From a virus: DNA of 31,196 nt. The translations under genes and the position numbers were made by a program. The stretch spans positions 1 to 31,196 of IMG/VR virus record IMGVR_UViG_3300031223_000906. One strand, 5' to 3'. Positions 1-7,125 of this stretch are shown here, one piece after another. A model generated the notes under the pieces. That model was not told the origin of the DNA. It did no database searches and saw nothing but the letters and a program-made list of their open reading frames with translations. Positions within the stretch are counted from its first letter, which is position 1. Each line of letters begins with the position of its first letter.

Positions 1-189
1 GGCTGCTGAACAAGAAATTGGATAACCAACCCGGCGCTTGACGCGAAGCCTCTGGGCGTCGGCGTTCGGATCTGCAATTCTCCTGCACGGCTCAAGCAAC
101 CCGCCCCCTTGGCATGGTTCCTCCCTGGCCCTGAATGTATGCGGGGGGGCGCAGCGCGGCATTTCGCTAGCGACAGGCACTTTCACCGG

Positions 190-364
190 AGAATCCAGGC
201 GGAAGCCACCTCACGCTCCATCTCGGAAAAAGCGACTCATTATCAAAGGGTTGCGGAAGTGCGATCTTGGCGCGCTGGATTCTTTTGCGGAATCCAGGGA
301 ATCCAGTTTGCGGAAGCCACCCAGCCGGAAGCCAGCCACGGGAAGCCACCTGCCTGGAAGCCAT
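190..364. repeat. Cluster of short direct and inverted repeats
   Basis: GGAAGCCA occurs at 201, 312, 327, 341 and 356; the last four form a tandem run with a period of 14-15 nt. GAATCCAG occurs at 191, 290 and 299, and its exact reverse complement CTGGATTC at 275-282, so 275-297 can fold as a perfect 8-bp stem with a 7-nt loop. TTGCGGAA is also repeated three times between 250 and 315. Regular spacing of about one and a half helical turns suggests arrayed protein-binding sites, but a decayed repeat is equally possible. No function is shown by the sequence. Confidence 0.6.
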
Positions 365-386
365 TGAATCCAAGCCTGTTTTCCAA

Positions 387-432
387 TTGACAAAGCTGCC
401 CCCCTTGACCTACCTATTGATCATCGAAGAAT
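387..432 (+). promoter_or_regulatory. Weak candidate promoter for the methyltransferase gene
   Basis: TTGACA at 387-392 is a perfect -35 hexamer but has no good -10 at the right distance. TTGACC at 405-410 is followed after 16 nt by AAGAAT (427-432), four of six matches to TATAAT. Both lie about 120-160 nt before the gene at 552. This is only a pattern match. Confidence 0.2.
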
Positions 433-551
433 TGCGCCCAGAGGATAGCCCTCGCGGGCGCTTTCTTTTCCCCCCACATCGCGGATCCTGATCGTGTCTC
501 TGGCATTGCCCGGCGCGCTTCGGCACGTCCGCCTGCCCGAGAGAGCCACCC

Positions 552-1811
552 ATGGACCTGGTCTTTGCGCCGAGCCAGATCGAAACTTGGCCGATTGACC
601 GGCTGCGCCCCTATGTCCGAAATGCCAAGATCCACGGCACCGACCAAGTGGCCAAGATCGCCGCCAGCATGGCAAAGTTCGGGTGGACCGTGCCCTGCAT
701 GGTGGCCGACGATGGCGAGCTGATCGCCGGGCACGGCCGGGTGCTGGCCGCCGCCATGTTGGGGCTGACGGACGTGCCGGTGATCCGGTTGGGCCACCTC
801 GACGAAGCCGAGCGCCGTGCTTACCGGATTGCCGACAACAAGCTGACAGAGCTGGGCGAATGGGATGAGGCGATGCTGCGCGACGAGATCGCGGGCTTGC
901 TGGCCGAGGATTTCGACCTGTCGCTGCTGGGCATCACCGACGAAGATCTGGACGCGCTGCTGCGCGATCCAGATCAGCTGGAAGGTGGTGCTGTCGAGGG
1001 TGAGGATGACATTCCCGAACCGCCGGTTACGCCGGTTTCGATGGCGGGCGATCTGTGGCAGCTCGGATCGCATCGGCTGATCTGCGGCGACAGCACATCC
1101 GCCGATGTGGTCGGACGCCTGCTGGGCGATGTGCGGCCGCTGCTGATGGTGACCGACCCGCCTTATGGCGTGGAGTACGACCCGTCCTGGCGCAACCAGG
1201 CCGGGGCAGCCAAAACGAAGCGCACCGGCAAAGTGTTAAATGACGACCGGGCAGACTGGCGTGAGGCTTGGGCGCTGTTTCCCGGCGACGTCGCCTATGT
1301 CTGGCATGGTGCGCTGCATTCCTCGACTGTGGCCGAAAGCCTTGTGGCGGCTGGCTTCAATGTCCGGTCACAGATCATTTGGGCCAAGGACCGCCTCGTC
1401 CTCAGCCGGGGTGACTATCACTGGCAGCATGAGCCGTGCTGGTATGCGGTCAAAAGGACCGGCAAGGGCCACTGGGCCGGGGATCGCAAACAGACTACCC
1501 TGTGGCACATCTCGGGCAAGGACCAGGATGCAGCCACTGTCCACGGCACCCAGAAGCCAGTCGAATGCATGCGCCGTCCGATACTGAACAACTCCAGCCC
1601 CGGCCAAGCAGTATTTGAACCCTTCATGGGATCCGGCACCACGCTGATCGCGGCGGAAACCACAGGCCGGGTGTGCTTCGGGATCGAGTTGAACCCGGCC
1701 TATGTCGATGTGGCCGTTGAGCGTTGGCAGCAATTCACTGGCGCCAATGCCGTGCTGGCGGAAACGGGTGAAACCTTCGCCGACCTAAAGGCCAAGAGGC
1801 TAGCAGAATGA
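552..1811 (+). CDS. ParB-like nuclease domain / DNA (adenine or cytosine-N4) methyltransferase fusion
   Basis: The first ~115 residues of this 419-aa protein are a ParB/Srx-like domain (I-E-T-W-P-I-D-R-L-R-P-Y near the start, then the GHGR motif), as found fused to many phage methyltransferases. The rest is an N4/N6 amino-methyltransferase: catalytic DPPY at residues 202-205 and the S-adenosylmethionine-binding FMGSGT at 358-363. DPPY before FxGxG is the beta-class order. It should methylate an exocyclic amino group in a short DNA site; whether A or C cannot be read. No restriction partner lies beside it, so it is probably an orphan phage enzyme that protects or marks phage DNA. The ATG at 552 has only a weak purine-rich site (GAGAG) upstream. 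It is convergent with the DUF3489 gene and followed at once by a hairpin terminator. Confidence 0.93.
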   Translation: MDLVFAPSQIETWPIDRLRPYVRNAKIHGTDQVAKIAASMAKFGWTVPCMVADDGELIAGHGRVLAAAMLGLTDVPVIRLGHLDEAERRAYRIADNKLTELGEWDEAMLRDEIAGLLAEDFDLSLLGITDEDLDALLRDPDQLEGGAVEGEDDIPEPPVTPVSMAGDLWQLGSHRLICGDSTSADVVGRLLGDVRPLLMVTDPPYGVEYDPSWRNQAGAAKTKRTGKVLNDDRADWREAWALFPGDVAYVWHGALHSSTVAESLVAAGFNVRSQIIWAKDRLVLSRGDYHWQHEPCWYAVKRTGKGHWAGDRKQTTLWHISGKDQDAATVHGTQKPVECMRRPILNNSSPGQAVFEPFMGSGTTLIAAETTGRVCFGIELNPAYVDVAVERWQQFTGANAVLAETGETFADLKAKRLAE

Positions 1812-1814
1812 ACG

Positions 1815-1848
1815 CCGCCGCCCGGTTGGGGCGGCGGTTTGGTTTGTC
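1815..1848 (+). terminator. Hairpin terminator between convergent genes
   Basis: A perfect 9-bp GC stem (CCGCCGCCC at 1815-1823 with GGGCGGCGG at 1829-1837, 5-nt loop) begins 3 nt after the methyltransferase stop codon and is followed by TTTGGTTTGT. The T tract is interrupted, so efficiency is uncertain, but position and stem strength fit a rho-independent terminator for the rightward gene. Confidence 0.72.
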
Positions 1849-1869
1849 GTATGGGCCAAAGCTGGCGCA

Positions 1870-2424
1870 TCATGCGGCAGGGAGTTTGTAGACCCGCCCG
1901 CGAAGAGCGTCTTTCTCGGAAGTGACGATCAGCCCAAGTTTCTTGCCCAAGGCGCCCGACATTGCACCCCTTGCGGTATGCGCCAACCATCCTGTGGCCG
2001 TCATGATCTCCTCCATCGTAGCACCCTCGGGCGCACGCAGCATGGCGATCAGGCTGGCCTGTTTGGTCCCGGCGCGGAGCTTTGGCTGTGAACCACTGGC
2101 CTCCGTGGCAGCGGCCGCTTGAGCATCGTGATTGCGGATGGCAACAACCGTCTTGACGACCACCGGCTCGATCCCGATGGCCAGCAGGCCAGCCTCTGTC
2201 ACCACAAGCGTGGTCCCGTGGCCATCACCTGTCTCGCGCCAGAGCGGCTCATTCCTGCGCAGGTTCGCGTCGACCTCCTGCAACCAGCCGCATTCGGTCA
2301 TCTTGGTAATCACCATCTTCGCCGCCGCACCGGCCAGCCCCTTGGGCAACGGCAGGGCGATGTTGTCGGGGCGCTGGGCCCCGGCGCTGAGGATCAGGGT
2401 TTGGGTTTCTGTCAGTTTGATCAT
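1870..2424 (-). CDS. DUF3489 family protein
   Basis: This 184-aa protein matches the DUF3489 family, common in alphaproteobacterial genomes and prophages. Typical signs are the start (M-I-K-L-T-E-T-Q-T-L-I-L-S-A), a middle with W-R-E-T and V-V-T-E-A-G, and a C-terminal winged-helix-like stretch (L-I-A-M-L-R-A-P-E-G-A-T through T-G-W-L-A-H-T-A-R-G-A to the G-R-V-Y-K-L end). The C-terminal part looks like a DNA-binding fold, so a regulatory role is plausible, though the family has no established function. The frame is open upstream to 2577, but ATG at 2424 is preferred: it has an AGAGG site 6 nt upstream and matches the family's N terminus. It is transcribed leftward, probably with the 75-aa gene to its right (91-nt gap). 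Confidence 0.85.
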   Translation of the reverse strand: MIKLTETQTLILSAGAQRPDNIALPLPKGLAGAAAKMVITKMTECGWLQEVDANLRRNEPLWRETGDGHGTTLVVTEAGLLAIGIEPVVVKTVVAIRNHDAQAAAATEASGSQPKLRAGTKQASLIAMLRAPEGATMEEIMTATGWLAHTARGAMSGALGKKLGLIVTSEKDALRGRVYKLPAA

Positions 2425-2477
2425 GTTGGCCTCTGCGTTCACGGCGCGCGGAATGCGGCACGCTTCTACGAGGCCAA

Positions 2478-2495
2478 GCCCCGCCATCGCGGGGC
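2478..2495. other. Perfect GC hairpin between two minus-strand genes
   Basis: GCCCCGC and GCGGGGC pair as a 7-bp stem with a 4-nt loop (CATC). It lies in the 91-nt gap between the 75-aa gene and DUF3489. There is no T tract on either strand, so it is more likely an mRNA-processing or stability element than a terminator. Confidence 0.45.
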
Positions 2496-2515
2496 CGGGA
2501 CTGGGCGGGGTCGCC

Positions 2516-2743
2516 TCACTCGGCATATTCGCCCTCCTTGAAGGCGCTGTTGGTGATCTCGCGCAGGAGGCTGGCATAGTGGTTCAGGGTGCCCACGTCG
2601 CCCCAATTGATCTCGTCGGGTTGGGTGTTGAAGTGGTCGTCGCTCAGGCCCTGCAGCCGTTCCAGCATCGCGTCGATCTGGGCTTTGGTGGTCATGAAGG
2701 CTGCGAGGGCTTTGGCATTGTCGGTGGCGCGGCGGGTGGTCAT
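2516..2743 (-). CDS. Small conserved prophage protein, function unknown
   Basis: This is a 75-aa soluble, acidic protein. Residues ~10-30 form a probable helix (A-L-A-A-F-M-T-T-K-A-Q-I-D) and the second half carries a Trp-containing motif (N-W-G-D-V-G-T-L) ending in E-G-E-Y. I recall similar short proteins next to DUF3489 genes in Rhodobacterales, but no function is known to me. ATG at 2743 has AAGGA about 9 nt upstream, which decides the start against a longer open frame reaching 2935; that extension would cross the divergent intergenic region and overlap the small terminase gene. It is the first gene of a short leftward unit (75-aa gene, then DUF3489) opposite to the late operon. Confidence 0.75.
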   Translation of the reverse strand: MTTRRATDNAKALAAFMTTKAQIDAMLERLQGLSDDHFNTQPDEINWGDVGTLNHYASLLREITNSAFKEGEYAE

Positions 2744-2861
2744 GGCTTGGTCATCCTTGGGTGAGTTGCATCGTTTTCCTGCACCCAGATTCGCTCTAGT
2801 GGCGAGTGTAATCAACTGAATAACAAGCAATATCATTGCTTTAATCAAAGCGAACAAAGCC
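2744..2861. promoter_or_regulatory. Divergent intergenic region with palindrome (probable operator/promoter region)
   Basis: This AT-rich 118-nt gap separates the leftward small genes from the rightward packaging/structural operon, so at least one promoter is expected. It contains a perfect palindrome, AAGCAAT-ATC-ATTGCTT (2825-2841), flanked by two direct copies of TAATCAA (2809-2815 and 2842-2848). This looks like a dimer-binding operator next to the start of the late operon. I could not assign convincing -35/-10 boxes. Confidence 0.5.
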
Positions 2862-3398
2862 ATGGAGGGAATGAGCGAGCGCGAGTATTCCGCCCATTCC
2901 GGCATCTCGCGCGGGGCGATCCAGAAGGCACGCAAGGCCGGGCGTCTGGTGGTCTACAGTGATGGCTCAATCAATGCAGCCGCTTCTGATGTGCGCCGCG
3001 CGGATATGACCGACCCCGACCAGCAGCGGCGCAGCACCGGCGGCGATGCTGCGTTCAGCGGCCCCGCTGATAGCTCGTCCTACCTGAAAGCCCGAACCGC
3101 GCTAACCGTCTATCAGGCGCAGGAACGCCAACTGGCGATCCAAAAGAAAAAGGGCACGCTGGTCGATCGCGCCCGGGCGGAAACGCTGGTGTTTAGGCTT
3201 GCGCGACAGGAACGCGATGTCTGGGTCACCTGGCCCAGCAGAGTCGCGGCATTAATGGCAGCCGAAGTGGCAGCGGAGGTGGAAAAACAAACGGCCCAGC
3301 CAATGAATATCGAGGCCGCGATCCTGCAGAGGGTGCTGGAAACCCATGTCAGAGCGCAACTCGACGCACTTGCCGATCTCCGGGTCGACCTCGGATAG
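2862..3398 (+). CDS. Terminase small subunit (probable)
   Basis: Likely DNA-recognition subunit of the packaging motor. The 178-aa protein starts with a helix-turn-helix-like segment (E-Y-S-A-H-S-G-I-S-R-G-A-I-Q-K-A-R-K-A-G-R), the layout of Nu1-like small terminases, followed by a linker and a long, charged, helical C-terminal half (residues ~75-178) that could oligomerise and bind the large subunit. It lies directly before the large terminase gene and overlaps it by 53 nt. Two in-frame ATGs compete: 2862 and 2871. GGAGGGA sits immediately before 2871, too close for normal spacing, and 2862 has only a weak site, so the start may be either. It is the first gene of the rightward operon. Confidence 0.78.
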   Translation: MEGMSEREYSAHSGISRGAIQKARKAGRLVVYSDGSINAAASDVRRADMTDPDQQRRSTGGDAAFSGPADSSSYLKARTALTVYQAQERQLAIQKKKGTLVDRARAETLVFRLARQERDVWVTWPSRVAALMAAEVAAEVEKQTAQPMNIEAAILQRVLETHVRAQLDALADLRVDLG

Positions 3399-5412
3399 CG
3401 ACAACACGACAACCAGCGATCTGACCGATGATCAGCTGACAGACGGACTTGATCTCGGGTTTGACGGGGCCGAGGACATCCTGCGGTCCTGGCGTCGCGG
3501 GATGCGCCCCGATCCGGACCTGACGGTGTCGGAATGGGCAGATCAGCATCGCAAGCTGTCCTCGCGGGCCTCGGCCGAACCCGGTCAATACCGCACGGCA
3601 CGCACTCCATACCTGCGCGAAATCATGGACGCGCTGTCGCCGCGCCACCCGGCGCAGCGGATCAGCTTCATGAAGGCGGCGCAGGTGGGCGCGACGGAGG
3701 CGGGCAACAACTGGATTGGCTTTGTCATCCACCATGCGCCGGGCCCGATGCTGGCGGTATTACCGACAGTCGAGATGGCCAAGCGCACGTCGCGCGGGCG
3801 GCTGGATCCGCTGATTGCCGAGAGTCCTGCCCTGCGAGAACGGGTAAACCCGGCCCGGTCACGCGACGCGGGCAACTCGATGCTGTCCAAGGAATTCCCC
3901 GGCGGCATTCTGGTGTTGACGGGGGCCAACTCGGCCACCGGTCTGCGGTCGATGCCCGCGCGCTACATCTTTCTGGATGAGGTGGATGCCTATCCGGCCA
4001 GCGCCGACGAGGAAGGTGACCCGGTCACTCTGGCTGAAGCGCGCACCACCACCTTCTCGCATCGTCGCAAGGTGTTCATGGTCTCGACCCCAACGATCCG
4101 GGGCATCAGCCGGATCGAACGGGAATACGAGGCATCGGACCAGCGTCGGTACTTCGTGCCCTGTCCGCATTGCGGCGCGATGCAGTGGCTGCAGTTCGAG
4201 AGGCTGCGCTGGGACAAGGGACACCCAGACACGGCGGCCTATCACTGCGAGGCTTGTGAGCAGCCCATCGCCGAGCATCACAAGACGCAGATGCTGGAGC
4301 GGGGCGAATGGCGTGCGACGGCTGTGTCGCGCGATCCGCATTCGATCGGCTTCCACCTCTCAGCGCTCTATTCGCCGTTGGGTTGGAAAAGCTGGCAGCA
4401 AATCGCACGGGATTGGCTGGCGGCGCAGGGCTCCGAGGAAATGCTGCGCGCGGCCCGCAACACCCTGCTGGGCGAGACATGGGTGGAGTCGGGCGATGCC
4501 CCGGAATGGCAGAGGCTGGCCGAGCGGCGCGAAGCCTTCGGGACACAGATCCCCGAGGGCGGTCTGTTCCTGACAGCAGGCGTCGATGTGCAGAAGGACC
4601 GGATTGAGGTCGACGTCTGGGCATGGGGCCGTGGGTTGGAGTCCTGGCTGGTAGATCACATCGTCATAGCGGGCGGACCTGACGATCCGGCTTGCTGGGA
4701 CAAGCTCACGACACTACTCGGTCGGACTTGGGCCTGCTCCAATGGCGCGGTGATGGTGATCGGCAAGCTGGCCATCGACACGGGCTACGAGGCCCCGGCA
4801 GTTTACGCTTGGGCGCGCAAGCAAGGCTTCGATCAGGTTGCCCCAATCAAGGGCCTCGAAGGCTTCAACCGCGCGACGCCGGTATCAGGCCCAACCTTTG
4901 TCGACGCCACCATCGGCGGCAAACGTCTGCGCCGGGGCGCGCGGCTTTGGTCTGTGGCAACGGCGACGTTCAAAACCGAGACCTATCGCTTTCTGCGGTT
5001 GGAACGGCCCTCTGATGAAGACCGGGCGCTGGGCGTCTGTGACGCGCCTGGCACGGTCCATCTGCCCGATTGGATCGACACCGAATGGCTGAAGCAACTG
5101 GTGGCCGAACAGCTGGTTACCGTCCGCAACAAGCGCGGCTACAGCCACCCCGAATGGCAAAAAATGCGGGAGCGCAACGAGGCGCTGGACTGCCGGGTCT
5201 ATGCGCGGGCCGCCGCGTGGATCATGGGCGCCGATCGCTGGGACGAGGCGACATGGCGGCGGCTTGAAGAGCAGGCCGGGGTTGAGACCAAACCTCAGAT
5301 GCCAGCACCCGTGCCTGTCGCGGAAGACGCCACAGCTGCGCCAAAGGCTGGAACACCGACAACGCCACGGCGGAAACGCCGGGCTTACACACCGAACTTC
5401 ATGAGGGACTGA
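3346..5412 (+). CDS. Terminase large subunit, GpA family
   Basis: This is the ATPase and nuclease that drives DNA packaging (lambda GpA-like, 688 aa). A Walker-A-type motif deviating from GKS lies at residues ~110-118 (K-A-A-Q-V-G-A-T-E), normal for this family, and Walker B is at 207-212 (Y-I-F-L-D-E). A zinc-ribbon-like pair of CxxC motifs follows (C273/C276 and C301/C304). The C-terminal nuclease region includes G-V-D-V-Q-K-D-R, where acidic metal ligands are expected. The tail is Pro/Ala/Lys-rich. The ATG at 3346 overlaps the small terminase by 53 nt; no better downstream start with a ribosome site is seen. The gpW-like gene follows after 1 nt. Confidence 0.95.
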   Translation: MSERNSTHLPISGSTSDSDNTTTSDLTDDQLTDGLDLGFDGAEDILRSWRRGMRPDPDLTVSEWADQHRKLSSRASAEPGQYRTARTPYLREIMDALSPRHPAQRISFMKAAQVGATEAGNNWIGFVIHHAPGPMLAVLPTVEMAKRTSRGRLDPLIAESPALRERVNPARSRDAGNSMLSKEFPGGILVLTGANSATGLRSMPARYIFLDEVDAYPASADEEGDPVTLAEARTTTFSHRRKVFMVSTPTIRGISRIEREYEASDQRRYFVPCPHCGAMQWLQFERLRWDKGHPDTAAYHCEACEQPIAEHHKTQMLERGEWRATAVSRDPHSIGFHLSALYSPLGWKSWQQIARDWLAAQGSEEMLRAARNTLLGETWVESGDAPEWQRLAERREAFGTQIPEGGLFLTAGVDVQKDRIEVDVWAWGRGLESWLVDHIVIAGGPDDPACWDKLTTLLGRTWACSNGAVMVIGKLAIDTGYEAPAVYAWARKQGFDQVAPIKGLEGFNRATPVSGPTFVDATIGGKRLRRGARLWSVATATFKTETYRFLRLERPSDEDRALGVCDAPGTVHLPDWIDTEWLKQLVAEQLVTVRNKRGYSHPEWQKMRERNEALDCRVYARAAAWIMGADRWDEATWRRLEEQAGVETKPQMPAPVPVAEDATAAPKAGTPTTPRRKRRAYTPNFMRD

Positions 5413-5413
5413 G

Positions 5414-5629
5414 ATGGATCTGGAACGGATGCGCGCCCTGTTGGCAGCACTTCAGGAGGCTCGTTACGCGGGCGTCCGCTCGGTCAGCTATGACGGCAAG
5501 AGCATCAACTACGGGTCAGACGTGGAACTCGCGAATGCCATCAGCGATCTGGAAACCCGGATCGCCACGGCTACCTCCGGTACGCCACGTCGTCGGCGCT
5601 GGGGCACTGTGGCCTCAAAGGGTCTGTGA
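5414..5629 (+). CDS. Head-tail joining protein, gpW-like
   Basis: A 71-aa protein in lambda gpW position and size (gpW is 68 aa), between terminase and portal. It begins with a helix (M-D-L-E-R-M-R-A-L-L-A-A-L), has a short beta-like centre (S-V-S-Y-D-G-K-S-I-N-Y) and a second helix, then a basic tail (R-R-R-R), the alpha-beta-alpha plan of gpW. gpW stabilises filled heads and forms part of the connector to the tail. Its stop overlaps the portal start as TGATG, suggesting translational coupling. Confidence 0.87.
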   Translation: MDLERMRALLAALQEARYAGVRSVSYDGKSINYGSDVELANAISDLETRIATATSGTPRRRRWGTVASKGL

Positions 5630-7125
5630 TGGCATTTGAGGCATTTCGCCAGCGCATCGGATCGATCATCGGCGGATTTGACGCCGCACAAGCCCATCGC
5701 CGCCTGCGCGGGTTCCGGGCGAGCCGCGCGCATGTGAACACTCTGATCGCCGCCTCGGGCGACACGATCACCGCCCGCGCGCGCTGGCTGGTCCGCAACA
5801 ATGGCTATGCGGCGAACGCCGTGGAGAGTTTCGCCAGCAATGTCGTCGGTGACGGGATCAAGCCGTCGTCGACTATCGCCGACGCTGCAAAGAAGGAAGA
5901 ATTGCAGGCGCTGTGGCTCGCTTGGACCGACGATGCCGACTCGGAAGGCCTGACAGACTTCTACGGTTTGCAGCGCCGGGCCGCGCGCGAGGTGTTCTTA
6001 TCAGGCGAGGTCTTCATCCGCATCCGACCCCGCCGCGCCGAGGACGGTCTGACCGTGCCGTTGCAACTGCAGATGTTACCTGCCGAAATGCTGCCGCTGG
6101 ACATGAACCGCACCTTGCCCGGCGTGGGTCTGATCCGGCAGGGCATTGAGTTCGATGGCATCGGTCGCCGCGTGGCCTATCACTTCTTGCGTCGCCATCC
6201 CGGTGATTTGACCGATCCCGGGCTGTCTGGTGAAAGCGTCCGAGTTCCAGCGGCAGATGTGATCCATGTTCTTGACCCGGTCGAGGCTGGTCAGTTGCGC
6301 GGCGTGTCGCGGTTCGCGGCTGCCATCGTCAAGCTGTTCACGCTGGATCTCTATGACGACGCCGAGTTGGAGCGCAAAAAGATCGCGGCGATGTTCGCGA
6401 TGTTCATCACCTCCCCCGCGCCAGAAACCCCGCTGGACCCGACCGAGGAGGATCTGGAGGTTGAACCCGGCCAAGTGGTGCGCCTCGACCCGGGTGAAGA
6501 CGTGTCGACCCCCGCCACACCGGACTCTGGCGGCACATATGAGCCGTTCCAATATAGAACCCTGCTGCAAGTCGCGGCAGCGCTGGGCATTCCTTACGGC
6601 TATCTGACCGGCGATACGGCGAAGGGCAACTTCTCGAACACGCGGATCAGCCTGATCGAGTTCCGCCGCCGGATATCAGCCTGGCAACATGGCGTGCTGG
6701 TGTTCCAGCTGTGTCGTGCGGTTTGGACCCGCTGGATGGATGTCGCGGTGCTGTCCGGTGCCTTGGACCTGCCCGGCTATGATCAACAGCGCCGCCAATA
6801 TCAGGCCTGCGCATGGCTGCCGACCAAATGGGACTGGATCGATCCGATGAAGGATGCCTCGGCCGAGATCCTGCAGATCGAATCTGGGTTGAAATCCCGC
6901 ACGCAGGCAATCTCCGAGCGCGGTTATGACGCTGAGCAGGTCGACCGGGAAATCGCCGCTGAACGCAAACGCGAATTGGCGCTGGGCCTTGATTTCCGGC
7001 GTCCGGGATCCCCGGCGCAGGGGCCGGGTGCGGCCAGCGGCAAGGATGACAAGCAGGACGGCGCGGAAGGCGACGACACGCCCGAAGATGGTGAAGACGA
7101 AACTGTCCCCAAGGATGAAACGTGA
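5629..7125 (+). CDS. Portal protein, lambda gpB family
   Basis: 498-aa portal that forms the dodecameric ring at the head vertex through which DNA passes. Typical family features are the N-terminal W-L-V-R-N-N-G-Y-A-A-N-A segment, the A-A-R-E-V-F-L-S-G-E-V-F stretch, the F-N-F-S-N-T/S-like G-N-F-S-N-T-R motif near residue 330, and an acidic, charge-repeating C-terminal tail (D/E/G-rich). GTG at 5626 is also possible, but ATG at 5629, overlapping the gpW stop, gives the usual M-A-F-E start. Its own stop overlaps the next gene in the same TGATG way. Confidence 0.95.
   Translation: MAFEAFRQRIGSIIGGFDAAQAHRRLRGFRASRAHVNTLIAASGDTITARARWLVRNNGYAANAVESFASNVVGDGIKPSSTIADAAKKEELQALWLAWTDDADSEGLTDFYGLQRRAAREVFLSGEVFIRIRPRRAEDGLTVPLQLQMLPAEMLPLDMNRTLPGVGLIRQGIEFDGIGRRVAYHFLRRHPGDLTDPGLSGESVRVPAADVIHVLDPVEAGQLRGVSRFAAAIVKLFTLDLYDDAELERKKIAAMFAMFITSPAPETPLDPTEEDLEVEPGQVVRLDPGEDVSTPATPDSGGTYEPFQYRTLLQVAAALGIPYGYLTGDTAKGNFSNTRISLIEFRRRISAWQHGVLVFQLCRAVWTRWMDVAVLSGALDLPGYDQQRRQYQACAWLPTKWDWIDPMKDASAEILQIESGLKSRTQAISERGYDAEQVDREIAAERKRELALGLDFRRPGSPAQGPGAASGKDDKQDGAEGDDTPEDGEDETVPKDET

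Larger units (their letters stand above)
1..551. other. Non-coding left region, no convincing gene
   Basis: Open frames exist on both strands here, but none has a good ribosome site, a recognisable protein or a plausible amino-acid composition; they are rich in Arg, Pro and Ser, as GC-rich shadow frames are. The stretch holds a cluster of short direct and inverted repeats (190-364) and, at its right end, two TTGAC-type hexamers that might belong to a promoter for the methyltransferase gene. What lies further left in the element cannot be seen. Confidence 0.6.

Noticed and set aside
38-393. Four short open frames on both strands at the left end
   Set aside because: They overlap each other, lack ribosome sites and reflect the local repeats.
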